A stretch of 11,794 bases of DNA from Stachybotrys elegans (Eukaryota; Ascomycota; Sordariomycetes; Hypocreales; Stachybotryaceae). Below are positions 1 through 8,978 of this stretch, one piece after another. The stretch spans positions 1-11,794 of the forward strand of contig JAGPNK010000061.1 of the NCBI GenBank assembly GCA_020746835.1, written 5' to 3'. The notes beneath the pieces were generated by a model that saw only the letters and a list, made by a program, of their open reading frames with translations, was not told the DNA's origin and did no database searches. Within the stretch, counting starts at the first letter, position 1. Every line of letters begins with the position of its first letter. Made by a program: the position numbers and the translations under genes.

Positions 1-1821
1 CTTTTTGCCCCTATTGACATGATTATGCTGTGATAGAGGGGTCATTGTGTCGCCAGCACGGAAATACTTTCTTGTGCCCCCAGTCTTCCCGTACAGAGCA
101 ATGAGGTCATCAACAAGGCGCTGCCGCCACGGCCTTTGGGCCTCGTACGGGGGCCACGGCGAGGGCCCCGGAGCCCACCGCTGCAATAGATAGCTGTTGA
201 CGAGGGCCACTTCAAGCAGGAAGGTCCAGGCTATTGCCCGCCACCCTCCCCTACGGTTACGGTGGTCAAGACCTTCTGTAGCCCGTAGTTGATCCCCTGT
301 ATCTACAGCGCCCATTTTCTCATTATAGGCGGCCACAGCCTCTGGCATAGGGAGTTCCTTGACCGGGTCAGGGCCAAATTCGCGGCGGATAGGGCGTGAC
401 TGTGCTGTTGTTGCAGAGGGCCGCCGGCGAACCCGGCGGACGAATTCGTCCCCTGTGAACTTAGTTGACAGCACTATCACAAGGGCGTTATCTTTCCACG
501 CGATTTGGTTGACCTTGAGGGGCCGGGCAAAGGATTAGTATGTGTTTTTCTATTGGTCATATGGTTCAGACCCTTTTCCCTGACGTACCTTGCCATCCGG
601 CGTAGCTACAGCCTCAATACGGTTGAAAGCCCAGCACTTCCCGGCACGGTCTTCCTGCTTGGCCACAACAAAGGGCCTATAGATGCCACAGTTGACCCGG
701 GCAGTGCCTGTAGCAGCTATCCCTTGAGCCCTGAGAGCCCGGAAAAGGTGTGGCGACGAGAAAAGGTTGTCAAGGAAGACATGATAGATGGCTGCCGGCA
801 GCCTAGATAGTAGGGAAACCACCACGGCTTGTGTAGGGTTCAGAGCCTTCGTTATGTCAGGGGCAGCTTTACGCTTTTTCCCTCGCTGCGAGCCCTGCTG
901 CCCCTGCTGCTGCGAGCCCTGCTGTTGTGAGCCCTGCTGTTGTGAGCCCTGCTGCTGCGAGCCCTGCTGCTGCGAGCCCTGCCTCAACTTTCTGATGCCG
1001 GCAGGCAGGGACCGCGGTGTGTGCCAAATCCACTGCAAAAAATAGCCCAGTTGAGCCAGAACCCAGACTTTGAACCCTGTAGGCGTTGGCTTGCTGGGGA
1101 CAGTTGTTTTTTCGTAGGCACGGCCTTCAAAGCCGACCATACACTCATCTACAGAGATATCTGTGCCCGGGACCCAGAGTTGCGAAGAAACAGTCTGTAG
1201 GTGGTCAGACCACACGTCACAGGGCCGGAAGGGCCCTTGTGGCTGCGATGAAAAGGGGGAAATTCGTATGCGGCGAGATAGCAGCTGGAACCGGTCAAAA
1301 GTCATGTATTTGACAATAGGATGACTTGGAAGGTGTCCCTCAGTCCCGGAGACCTTCCAATAGTCTTCCAGACAGGTTTCCCTGTGCAGACCTATGTAAA
1401 TCTGTATGGCAAGCCATAGATAGATCTCCGGCACCGAGGTTGGGCTCCAAGCCTTCCCTCGCTGCGAGGGCTGCTTTGTATAGCTGCTGTTGCCGCGAGA
1501 ACCGGGTCCGGGACCTCGAGCAGGCTCGGGAGCTTCATTTGTGTAGCGAACCCAGGTTTCCACAAGGAAAATAGGTACGAAGAGCTGGAAAAGGTCAACC
1601 GGGCTCGCCGGCAGCGGTGATAGAAGTGGATGACGTTGTTCCACCTCCATCGGCACAAAGGCGCTGCCGCACTCGTCAACAGGCTCAAAATTCGGTCTCC
1701 CTGTGATATCACCTTCCCGCTCTTGCTGATAGTGATCCAGCCGTATGAAGAGCTCATTATCAGCCTCGCTGACGCCCCCAACTACAATTGTGTCCTCTGT
1801 TGCGGTATCTTGAATATCCAT
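1..1821 (-). CDS. piggyBac-family transposase (DDE_Tnp_1_7), 3' end cut by window edge
   Basis: Cut-and-paste DNA transposase, acting in the nucleus on its element's terminal repeats. Exon 1 is 1821-589 (411 codons from ATG 1821) and exon 2 is 513-1 (171 codons, open to the edge), joined across a 75-nt intron, so 582 residues are visible. The call rests on the motif order of the family: DISVDECMVGFEG with the first catalytic Asp at residue 225, VFLDNLFSSP with Asp351, and in exon 2 MGAVDTGDQLRA with Asp482 and Asp485. A GSQQQ repeat tract (282-306) and a basic GKKRK stretch (about 314-318, possible NLS) lie between the first two aspartates. Exon 2 ends at HNHVNRGKK; a short Cys-rich C-terminal segment, usual in this family, would lie off the window. 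No frameshift or internal stop is seen, so the element may be intact or recent. Terminal repeats and TTAA duplications cannot be tested because the left end is missing. Confidence 0.9.
514..588 (-). other. Intron of the piggyBac transposase
   Basis: On the minus strand the donor is GTACGT at 588, the acceptor is CAAG ending at 514, and ACTAATCC is a good branch sequence. Splicing joins ...TPDGK to VNQIAWKDNALV in phase 0. Reading through instead hits a stop at 552-550, before the third catalytic Asp motif. The motif order across the junction makes this intron very likely. Confidence 0.85.
904..978 (-). repeat. Five-unit 15-bp in-frame tandem repeat (GSQQQ)5
   Basis: Five tandem 15-bp units inside the transposase gene encode GSQQQ five times (residues 282-306), followed by a degenerate GQQGSQ. 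Units differ only at synonymous sites (TCG/TCA and CAG/CAA), so the array keeps the reading frame. It lies between the first and second catalytic aspartates and is probably a flexible loop. Such arrays change copy number by slippage. Confidence 0.9.
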
Positions 1822-2077
1822 TTGGTGTGGCTTTTGGTGGGGAAAGGGTCAAAGTTACTTCTTGTACCGACCTAAATTGAGGGGTATGTGGGTCGAATAC
1901 ATTGAGGGCGCCTTTCCACACTCAAAGGGATATGATACAGTGTATGACCTGAAATGCTGATTGACCCGAATTGTTGACTAGCACCGCCAAAGGCGGTGCA
2001 GTGTATACGGAACCGAATTTGTGTGGGGCGGGCGCGAGTAGTGCCAAGTTACCCATACAGATCCCAATCTAATATGG
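1822..2077. other. Transposase upstream region, no gene
   Basis: This stretch lies upstream of the transposase ATG and probably holds its promoter and possibly the right end of the element. No TTAA is seen here; the nearest one found to the right is at 2551-2554. The hairpin at 1981-1999 is the only clear structure. Confidence 0.4.
1981..1999. repeat. Perfect 8-bp inverted repeat (hairpin)
   Basis: GCACCGCC, a 3-nt AAA loop, then GGCGGTGC: a perfect GC-rich stem about 160 bp upstream of the transposase start. It could be a subterminal transposase-binding site of the piggyBac element or a transcription-related hairpin. With the other element end outside the window neither can be tested. Confidence 0.5.
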
Positions 2078-2360
2078 AGCTGGAACTGGATTCCAACTAG
2101 TGTCACATGCCCATGCCCATGCTGACGCTATTCAACCTAGGCGTACGTGTGGGCCTCAGGATCTAAGTATCCAACTTTGGCTTTTGCAGAGAAATCTGGC
2201 ATTTACTAAAGTTCACTAAGTATCTTACCGTAAATGACGGTATAGCAACGGAAAACGGCACAACAGAAGTATGATGTATCTTTTGCGACCTACAAGGCAC
2301 CCCAGTGGTATCCAGGCACCTTCATGTATTATTACCATAGTCCTTACACTGTCCTAACCA
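2078..2360 (+). repeat. Dispersed direct repeat, copy 1
   Basis: Starting near GGAACTGGATTCCAACTAGTG and ending near CATAGTCCTTACACTGTCC, this segment matches 8978-9260 in the same orientation, with roughly 80% identity by eye and a few small indels. Both copies carry the short palindrome TACCGTAAATGACGGTA (here 2226-2242) and blocks such as TTTACC/TTACC, ATCTAAGTATCCAA and GGTATCCAGGCAC. No coding potential is evident. It is probably an old non-autonomous element or solo terminal repeat, or a subtelomeric repeat; the differences include transversions, so RIP alone does not explain the divergence. Confidence 0.85.
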
Positions 2361-2952
2361 CTGGTGTCAGAGGCCAGCGCGCCATTTGCCTTTGTGGCGA
2401 CCAGTGTAAGCCAACTTTTTGCATCATTATCTCCCATCAATCAGCTCTTGTTTTTGACCCCAAAACAGCTTCACGCTTTCTCTATGGCCTACCTAGATCA
2501 TACCCAACCTTCTGAAGTAGCAACGCACCCACAACGCTCCATGCCCCATATTAAAGGTATGGAGAGGCGGCTAATTGCAGACATCGACGCCAAGATAGCG
2601 GGTAAACCCGCATTTACGACTAGTAACTGCTATACTTCTGGCGGCCGCTATGCTTATTATCGAATAGCTTGGGAGGCAATACCTAATAGAGGAAGTCGAT
2701 AAGTAACTACTAGTGCTTGAACCCGTCTTGTGGATGACCAGGGTAAGCTACCCGCCCAGGGCGATCTGACAACCGGCCGTGCACATGAAGTCAAGTCGTG
2801 CCAGTCTGTTTTTACCTCTCTCCTCACCTGCTTTGTCTTGCACTTTCCACTTCCAACCCGGTAGAGCGCTTGCGATTGACCTGGCATAGTTGCACGTCAC
2901 ATTACTCGGCAGTCCTATTGGCCTCGCAAACTGCGCCGAGCTACAGGGGTCC
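2361..2952. other. Intergenic stretch, no confident gene
   Basis: Between the first direct-repeat copy and the receptor leader I see only one notable ORF: ATG 2484 to stop 2702, plus strand, 72 residues, beginning MAYLDHTQPSEVATHPQ. I do not recognise it, it has no introns or neighbours that argue for a gene, and it may be chance or a remnant. The part nearest 2815-2860 is pyrimidine-rich, which would fit a promoter or leader of the receptor gene. Confidence 0.3.
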
Positions 2953-3087
2953 ATGTCAGCTGCTGATGCCTCCCCTCCCCGCACGAGAAACCCCACAATG
3001 TTGCTGCCCAAGTTGTCCGTCGTGACACTCCGTCGTCATCCCGACTCATCGATCGGAGCGGAAGCCATCTCGCTGATATCATCATAA
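2953..3087 (+). other. Possible upstream ORF in the receptor leader (44 codons)
   Basis: ATG 2953 opens a 44-residue reading frame (MSAADASPPRTRNPT...) that stops at 3087, 34 nt before the receptor ATG at 3122. If the transcript starts upstream of 2953, this would be a uORF that could lower translation of the receptor. The transcription start is not visible, so the role is only a possibility. Confidence 0.25.
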
Positions 3088-3121
3088 CGCGCAACAAGGC
3101 CAAGGTGTCCTCTCTGTGAGG

Positions 3122-6100
3122 ATGGCACCTGGCTTGTTTGAGAAAGCCAAATCCAAGGCCAGAAGGCTATTGCATGCCGCTCCCCAAGAATCCGCCTCGG
3201 CTCCTTCACCACCAACACCTTCGCCGACACCATCTCAGCCTGCATCCGAACCAGCAACTCGACCAACATCTCAGCCAACGCCTTCTCCGCCCACCTCGAC
3301 AGATTCCAAAACCTCGCCGCTGCCGAATTTACAAGAGCGACTTTGGAACCAGGCCTACGATGAGCTCAAAGCGAGCGAGCCCAAACTGGTCGACACGTAC
3401 GAGAAGATCCTATCAGCTGGACTTTGCCGAAACGACTCAACCTCTGCTGCCTCTCGACCAACGGAAAACGAGATAGGAAGGACTCGGGAGACAAGATGTC
3501 GCCAAATGCAGCAGTTGGTCCAGGAAGGACTGGACCGGACGCAGAAGGCAGCGTCCATCAAGCGAGGCATCGACGAAGGCTTGCAAGCAGTGCAAGCGGT
3601 GAGGGAAATAGTGGATAAGGCGGTGCATGCCGCTCCAGAAGCCGCAGTCGCCTGGGTAGGCGTCTGCCTTGGACTAGAGGTGTGTGTGATCAACTTTCCC
3701 AACCGAAGAGAGAACGGTGGATGATCCCCAGCTGACAGTTGATAGATCCTTTCGAACCCCGTCACTGAGTCACGCGACAATCGCAAAGGCATCGTCTACG
3801 TCTTGTCGAGAATGGAGTGGTACTGGAACTTGGTGGCCCTGCTTCTCGACGAGAACAAGGCCGAGCAATCCTCCGCGGGACTACGAGTCCAACTGGAGAA
3901 GCACGTCGTGCAGCTATACGAGAAACTTTTGTCGTATCAGATACAGAGCATCTGCCTTTACCACCGGAACTGGGCTGCCGTCATCGGAAGGGATATGCTC
4001 AAAATCGACGACTGGGCTGGCCAGCTCAGTGAGATCCAGGAAGCCGAGGCTGCCGTGCAAAGAGACATGGAACAATACAATACCGAAGAGAGTAAGATCT
4101 ATCTCCAGGCCCTTGCCGTTGCCGCGCAGTCTCAGGAGGCGAAGCTTCAAGATATCCATTCAGCCATCGAGGACCAAACACGACAGCAGGAGAAGAGATA
4201 CCAAGACGACAAGTACGACGAATGTATGCAGGATCTGCACGTGACTGATCCCCGAAAGGATAAGAAGCGAATCCAAGACACAAAGGGCGGCCTGCTTAGG
4301 GACTCGTATCGCTGGATTCTTGACCACGCCGACTTCCAGCGATTTCGCGACGATCCGCAGAGCCGTCTGCTCTGGATCAAGGGTGATCCGGGTAAAGGCA
4401 AGACCATGCTCCTGTGCGGCATCATTGACGAGCTAGAGAAGGGACCCAACAATCTTCTGGCCTATTTCTTTTGTCAGGCCACTGAGGCTCAACTGAGCAA
4501 TGCGGCGTCTGTGCTGCGTGGCCTCATCTACCTCCTCATCCTCCAGCAACCATCGCTTATTTCGCATGTCCGGTCCAAGCACGATGTTACGGGCGAGAAA
4601 CTCTTCCAGGGCATCAATGTCTGGGTGTCTCTGGTCGAGATATTCACGGACATGCTGAAGGACCCAACCTTGAAAGACGCAGTCTTGATCGTTGACGCCC
4701 TTGACGAGTGCACTATTGATCGGCCCCAACTTCTTGATTTCATTATTCAATCGTCGTCGACATCTTCATCCCGTGTCAAGTGGATTGTGTCTAGTCGCAA
4801 CTGGCAGGATATTGAGGAGAAACTAGACAATACAAAGCAGAAAGTCAGGCTGCACCTCGAGTTGAACAAGGACTCAATCTCCAAGGCTGTTGACACGTAC
4901 ATTGGATACAAGGTGGAGAAACTGGCAGGACTTAAGAATTACAACACTGAAACAAAGAACGCTGTTCAACGCCATTTGGTTGACAATGCCGACGGCACCT
5001 TTCTCTGGGTGGCCTTGGTCTGTCAAGAGCTTGCAGATACCAAGGTGGTCCGAAAACGGCATACGCTCTCTAAGTTGAAGTTAATTCCACCAGGACTTGA
5101 TCCCCTCTACAAGCGAATGATGGAACAAATCTCTGATTCGAATGATGCAAACATTTGCAAGGAGATACTGGCTATTGCTTCGGTCGTATACCGACCTATC
5201 ACCTTCGAGGAATTGAAGGTTCTTGTTGAGTCGCTCGAGGAGGACGACTACAATGACCTGCCACAAATCATTAGGTCCTGCGGTTCTTTCCTGACTCTTC
5301 GAGAAGGTATCATCTACTTTGTGCATCAATCAGCCAAGGACTTCCTGCTTAATAAGGTATCCGACCAAATCCTACCCTCTGGCGCCGCGCACCAGCACCA
5401 TGCCATCTTCTCGAGGTCGCTGGAGGCTCTCTCGGAGACTCTCGAACGTGACGTTTACGAACTGGGCGCCCCAGGATTTCCCATCGATCAGGTCTCGCCG
5501 CCCAACCCTGACCCATTGGCTTCGATACGATATTCCTGCGTCTTCTGGGTAGACCATCTCGATGACGCAGAACTCGGGGCGAAGATGAGTGCCAAGGACC
5601 TACAGGACGCGGGGATCGTCCATGACTTCCTTCGAAAGAAGTATTTGCATTGGTTAGAATCTCTCAGTCTGTTACGCAGCATGTCGGAGGGGGTCATGGC
5701 AGTGCAGAAGCTCGAAGCTTTAGTAGTGAGTTGTTATAAATTCATGTACAACCTGGAGACGGTCTGACATGTTAGCAGAAAACCAAGGAAGCGCGACAAC
5801 TAACGGAACTACTTCGAGACGCGCGCCGCTTTATTCTTTCTCATAAGCGGGCCATCGAGATTGCTCCATTACAGGTCTATGCATCAGCACTCGTGTTTAG
5901 TCCCACCCGCAGCCTAATCAGAAAGCTCTTCGAAGAAGAAGAGCTGAACTGGATCACGCTCAAGCCGAGCGTGGAATCAGACTGGAATGCATGCCTGCAG
6001 ACACTCGAGGGCCATGGCGGTTCGGTGAACTCGGTGGCCTTCTCGGCGGATGGCCAGCGGCTCGCGTCGGGCTCGCGCGATGACACGGTCAAGGTCTGGG

Positions 6101-7329
6101 ATGCAGCAACGGGCGCGTGCGTGCAGACACTCGAGGGCCATGGTGGTTCGGTGAACTCGGTGGCCTTCTCGGCGGATGGCCAGCGGCTCGCGTCGGGCTC
6201 AGACGATGACACGGTCAAGGTCTGGGATGCAGCAACGGGCGCGTGCGTGCAGACACTCGAGGGCCATGGCGGTTCGGTGTGGTCGGTGGCCTTCTCGGCG
6301 GATGGCCAGCGGCTCGCGTCGGGCTCAGACGATGACACGGTCAAGGTCTGGGATGCGGCAACGGGCGCGTGCGTGCAGACGCTCGAGGGCCATGGCGGTT
6401 CGGTGAACTCGGTGGCCTTCTCGGCGGATGGCCAGCGGCTCGCGTCGGGCTCGCACGATGAGACAGTCAAGGTGTGGGATGCAGCAACGGGTGCATGCGT
6501 GCAGACGCTCGAGGGCCATGGTGGTTCGGTGAACTCGGTGGCCTTCTCGGCGGATGGCCAGCGGCTCGCGTCGGGCTCAGACGATGACACGGTCAAGGTC
6601 TGGGATGCAGCAACGGGCGCGTGCGTGCAGACACTCGAGGGCCATGGTGGTTCGGTGAACTCGGTGGCCTTCTCGGCGGATGGCCAGCGGCTCGCATCAG
6701 GCTCAGACGATAAGACGGTCAAGGTCTGGGATGCAGCAACGGGCGCATGCGTGCAGACGCTCGAGGGCCATGACCGTTTGGTGTGGTCGGTGGCCTTCTC
6801 GGCGGATGGCCAGCGACTCGCATCAGGCTCAGACGATAAGACGGTCAAGGTCTGGGATGCAGCAACGGGCGCATGCGTGCAGACGCTCGAGGGCCATGAC
6901 CGTTTGGTGTGGTCGGTGGCCTTCTCGGCGGATGGCCAGCGACTCGCATCAGGCTCAGACGATAAGACGGTCAAGGTCTGGGATGCAGCAACGGGCGCAT
7001 GCGTGCAGACACTCGAGGTTGGCCGGGTGATTACTCACCTTTCATTCAATCCGATGGCAAACTCTCTCATTTCCGCCGAGACTGGGCTTCTGAATCTGGA
7101 TCTCCCGCCTCTACCGCCTGTCATCGATAATCAGCCGACTGACGCAACCTTACAGGGTGCTCGCCACTCTGGCTGGGGTATAAGCACTGACGGTCTATGG
7201 ATTGTAAAAGATGGAAAGGGGATGCTTTGGCTACCTCCGGAATATCGAGCGGTTGATACGGCTGTGGTGGGATCAACGATCGCTCTCGGCTGCCGCTCAG
7301 GCCGTGTACTGGTGATGAAGTTCTCTTAG
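3122..7329 (+). CDS. NOD-like receptor: NACHT_N, NACHT NTPase, WD40 repeats (STAND protein)
   Basis: Probable intracellular receptor of the STAND class: the WD40 array senses a ligand, the NACHT domain uses nucleotide as an oligomerisation switch, and the N-terminus signals. Exons 3122-3679, 3746-5725 and 5776-7329 give 1363 residues; both junctions are phase 0 and restore family-like sequence. In order: a Pro/Ser/Thr-rich segment (22-66); a NACHT_N-like domain from LWNQAYDELK (74-83) to about 300; the approach to NACHT, RRDSYRW-like with LLWIKGDPGKGKT holding Walker A at 399-406; Walker B LIVDALDE (500-507); KWIVSSRN (531-538); VYRP (667-670); VHQSAKDFLL (712-721); VYASALVFSPTRSLI before the propeller; eight 42-residue WD40 repeats (919-1254); and a diverged tail to 1363. 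ATG 3122 is the first in frame. No HET, patatin or other catalytic N-terminal domain is visible. It resembles het-d/het-e-type NWD proteins in the NACHT-WD40 part only. Ligand and function are unknown; allorecognition or defence is inference from the family. Confidence 0.93.
3680..3745 (+). other. Receptor intron 1
   Basis: A 66-nt intron with donor GTGTGT, branch GCTGAC at 3731 and acceptor GATAG. Splicing joins VCLGLE to ILSNPVTESRDNRKG, continuing the NACHT_N-like domain; unspliced, exon 1 stops at 3724. Confidence 0.85.
5726..5775 (+). other. Receptor intron 2
   Basis: A 50-nt intron with donor GTGAGT, branch TCTGAC and acceptor GTTAG. Splicing joins VQKLEALV to QKTKEARQLTELLRD and so links the NACHT half to the WD40 half in one protein. 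Retention would stop translation at 5767, giving a receptor without its sensor. Confidence 0.87.
5992..6999 (+). repeat. Eight 126-bp tandem repeats encoding WD40 units
   Basis: Eight head-to-tail units of exactly 126 bp, each encoding a 42-residue WD40 repeat (C-V-Q-T-L-E-G-H ... V-K-V-W-D-A-A-T-G-A). Across units the protein changes only at repeat positions 2, 9-11, 13, 29 and 31. Units 7 and 8 (6748-6873 and 6874-6999) are identical at every base; units 2 and 5 differ by one base. A partial ninth unit (CVQTLEV) starts at 7000 and then diverges. This is the pattern of arrays kept homogeneous by unequal exchange or conversion in fungal high-identity WD40 receptors. Confidence 0.97.
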
Positions 7330-8555
7330 AGCGGAGGCAGGCATAATATCTCTTTGGTTACAAGCAGCCCTTTTCCGGTTCTCAGTAGCGATCTACGTAG
7401 TTGGCTATGCTTAATTCCACGTCGCGAAGCTGCTATGGCTTTGAAAGCAGGAAGCACAGCTAGCAACTATTTCCTACCTTAGCCAGCCGGCCCTGTATTC
7501 GCTGAGCTTCGAGTGTGCTATAGGAAAACGCCAGCGTTATTTCCTTCTCTTTAATTTCCTTTTCACTTTGATCTCGAAGGGTCGTAGGGGGCGCACAAAA
7601 TTTATATTGGAAGGGACTGAGGCGTTCTTGCCTTCTAGACCAAACGAGAATTGTCTAGCGTCAGGAATCATGTGATCCGTGGTTTCTTTTACATTGGGAA
7701 ACATCGGCCACTCTGTGGATGCAGTTTTCGTTTGGCCAATGTACCACTCATAAAAAATGAGGGCTTCGTTACGACCTGTGATCGCCTCAAGTCACGCGGA
7801 CCAACACGTGATCTTCCTCTTGACGTCGTTAATTGTCTTGACTTCTGTACTGTACAATAGCTGTGTAGCTCTGTCAAGCTCTGTGAATGGTTGATGCAAA
7901 CACCGGTCACTAATCTTACAAGTGGAGCATGGACGGACCACCTGACAACGAAGTGTATCGCCAACGGCCAGTGAACAGTGCCCCTCTCCACTGCATACCC
8001 AGGTCTGGACGCCACTCTCCAGACTTGCAACGAGACAGATGCGGACAGTTGTTGACAAGAAGGCCTCGCCGTTCCGTGTTAACTAAGAATGAGTATCATG
8101 GGCCCAGTGAAGTCTTTCCATTTGCACCAAGCATGGGAAGAGGTCTAATGTCTTCTGCGACACAATATAACTCAACCTTCTATGTTGACGCCTAGAATCA
8201 TAGGTAGGAAATGGACCCATTGTGTTGGTCAGCATACCTGCCACAGAGGATCCTATCACAGTGATTCCACTGTCCCGGTATCGAATCACTGCACAGCAAC
8301 TGCCCTAACAGTAGTACCCAAGTCTGCCTCGGCATTAATAAATACCCCAGTGGCTCCCACCTCCGTCATGCAAATATCTAAGAAGCGATTGATAGTCATG
8401 TGCTTCTATAACCAAACACGTTGGGTGTGCGGATATTGGAGATGGGGCAGTTTTCAACGATAATGTGGATGGAAGTATAGACTTGGAGAAACATGCGGGC
8501 TAAAGCTGATATTCGTAACAAATGAGAAAGATGAATTGTGGCCTCGGGTCCTTGC
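7330..8555. other. Downstream intergenic region, possible remnants
   Basis: No confident gene. The first 250 nt or so would hold the 3' UTR of the receptor; 7500-7615 is T-rich and A/T-rich patches follow. On the minus strand near 8290-8399 a 36-codon open frame (MTINRFLDICMTEV..., ending AVAVQ) is followed in another frame by VIGSSVAGMLTNTMG, read from about 8289 down. This could be a decayed coding segment with a frameshift. I do not recognise the family and chance is possible. Confidence 0.3.
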
Positions 8556-8978
8556 ATGACATACTTGGATCAATTTTTATCCACATATGAAGGCACGCTT
8601 CTGTCCCCATATGCCGACTGTAACGCTGTCTTACTGCTGAGGCCACAACCGAGTAGGAATAAACCAACCAACCGTGCCCCTTCAGCCTCGCCATCAAAGA
8701 CTTCGGCTGCCCATCCGCACACTGTGCGTGTTCTAGCCTGTCGCCGTTGGCGAGAGAACCAAGGAACTGAAGGAGGGGAGAAAGGGGAGGATACTAGGGT
8801 CCAGATCTTGGCACCGGAAGACCTAGAACTCCCTGGTCCATTTTCTGGGGCTCATTCTGGCCAGGGTCCAGAAACGGCTGCTGTTAAGGCTTGGTCGACA
8901 TCAAAAATTCTAGGCGTGGTAGAAATGACTCATACATTGCTTAGGAGCGTATATCGGAGGTTCCGGTCTAATGAATAG
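8556..8978 (+). CDS. Doubtful hypothetical ORF, 140 residues
   Basis: ATG 8556 to a stop at 8976-8978 gives a 140-residue product starting MTYLDQFLSTYEGT. No domain, signal peptide or membrane segment is recognisable. The middle is rich in Arg, Glu and Gly (RRWRENQGTEGGEKGED). The opposite strand also has fairly long open stretches here, so the openness may reflect base composition. The stop lies exactly where the second direct-repeat copy begins. It may be a chance ORF or the remains of a gene cut by repeat insertion. Confidence 0.2.
   Translation: MTYLDQFLSTYEGTLLSPYADCNAVLLLRPQPSRNKPTNRAPSASPSKTSAAHPHTVRVLACRRWRENQGTEGGEKGEDTRVQILAPEDLELPGPFSGAHSGQGPETAAVKAWSTSKILGVVEMTHTLLRSVYRRFRSNE

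Noticed and set aside
788..1045. Plus-strand ORF with a CCCEP repeat (metal-binding-like)
   Set aside because: This is the antisense reading of the GSQQQ tract in the transposase; the minus strand carries the catalytic motifs.
2078..2360. RIP as the cause of divergence between the direct-repeat copies
   Set aside because: Differences include many transversions and indels, and each copy is below the length usually needed for RIP. Simple age explains them better.
3122..3745. HET domain at the N-terminus, as in Podospora het-d/het-e
   Set aside because: No HET motifs are visible. The N-terminal region instead matches the pattern of NACHT_N (LWNQAYDELK onward).
5726..5892. Separate genes for the NACHT part and the WD40 part
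   Set aside because: A 50-nt phase-0 intron with donor, branch and acceptor joins them, and the junction sequence QKTKEARQLTELLRD...VYASALVFSP is what normally links NACHT to WD40 in this family.
5877..6974. 365-residue open frame on the minus strand opposite the WD40 repeats
   Set aside because: It is a periodic shadow of the 126-bp repeats, which are open on the opposite strand because the repeated unit has no stop in that frame. It has no start context or family match.
5992..6999. CRISPR-like regular repetition
   Set aside because: Units are contiguous 126-bp coding repeats without spacers, in a eukaryotic gene with WD40 motifs.
7651..8195. Several 60-110-codon ORFs on both strands between 7650 and 8200
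   Set aside because: They overlap each other, many lack ATG starts, and none shows a recognisable motif or splice pattern.
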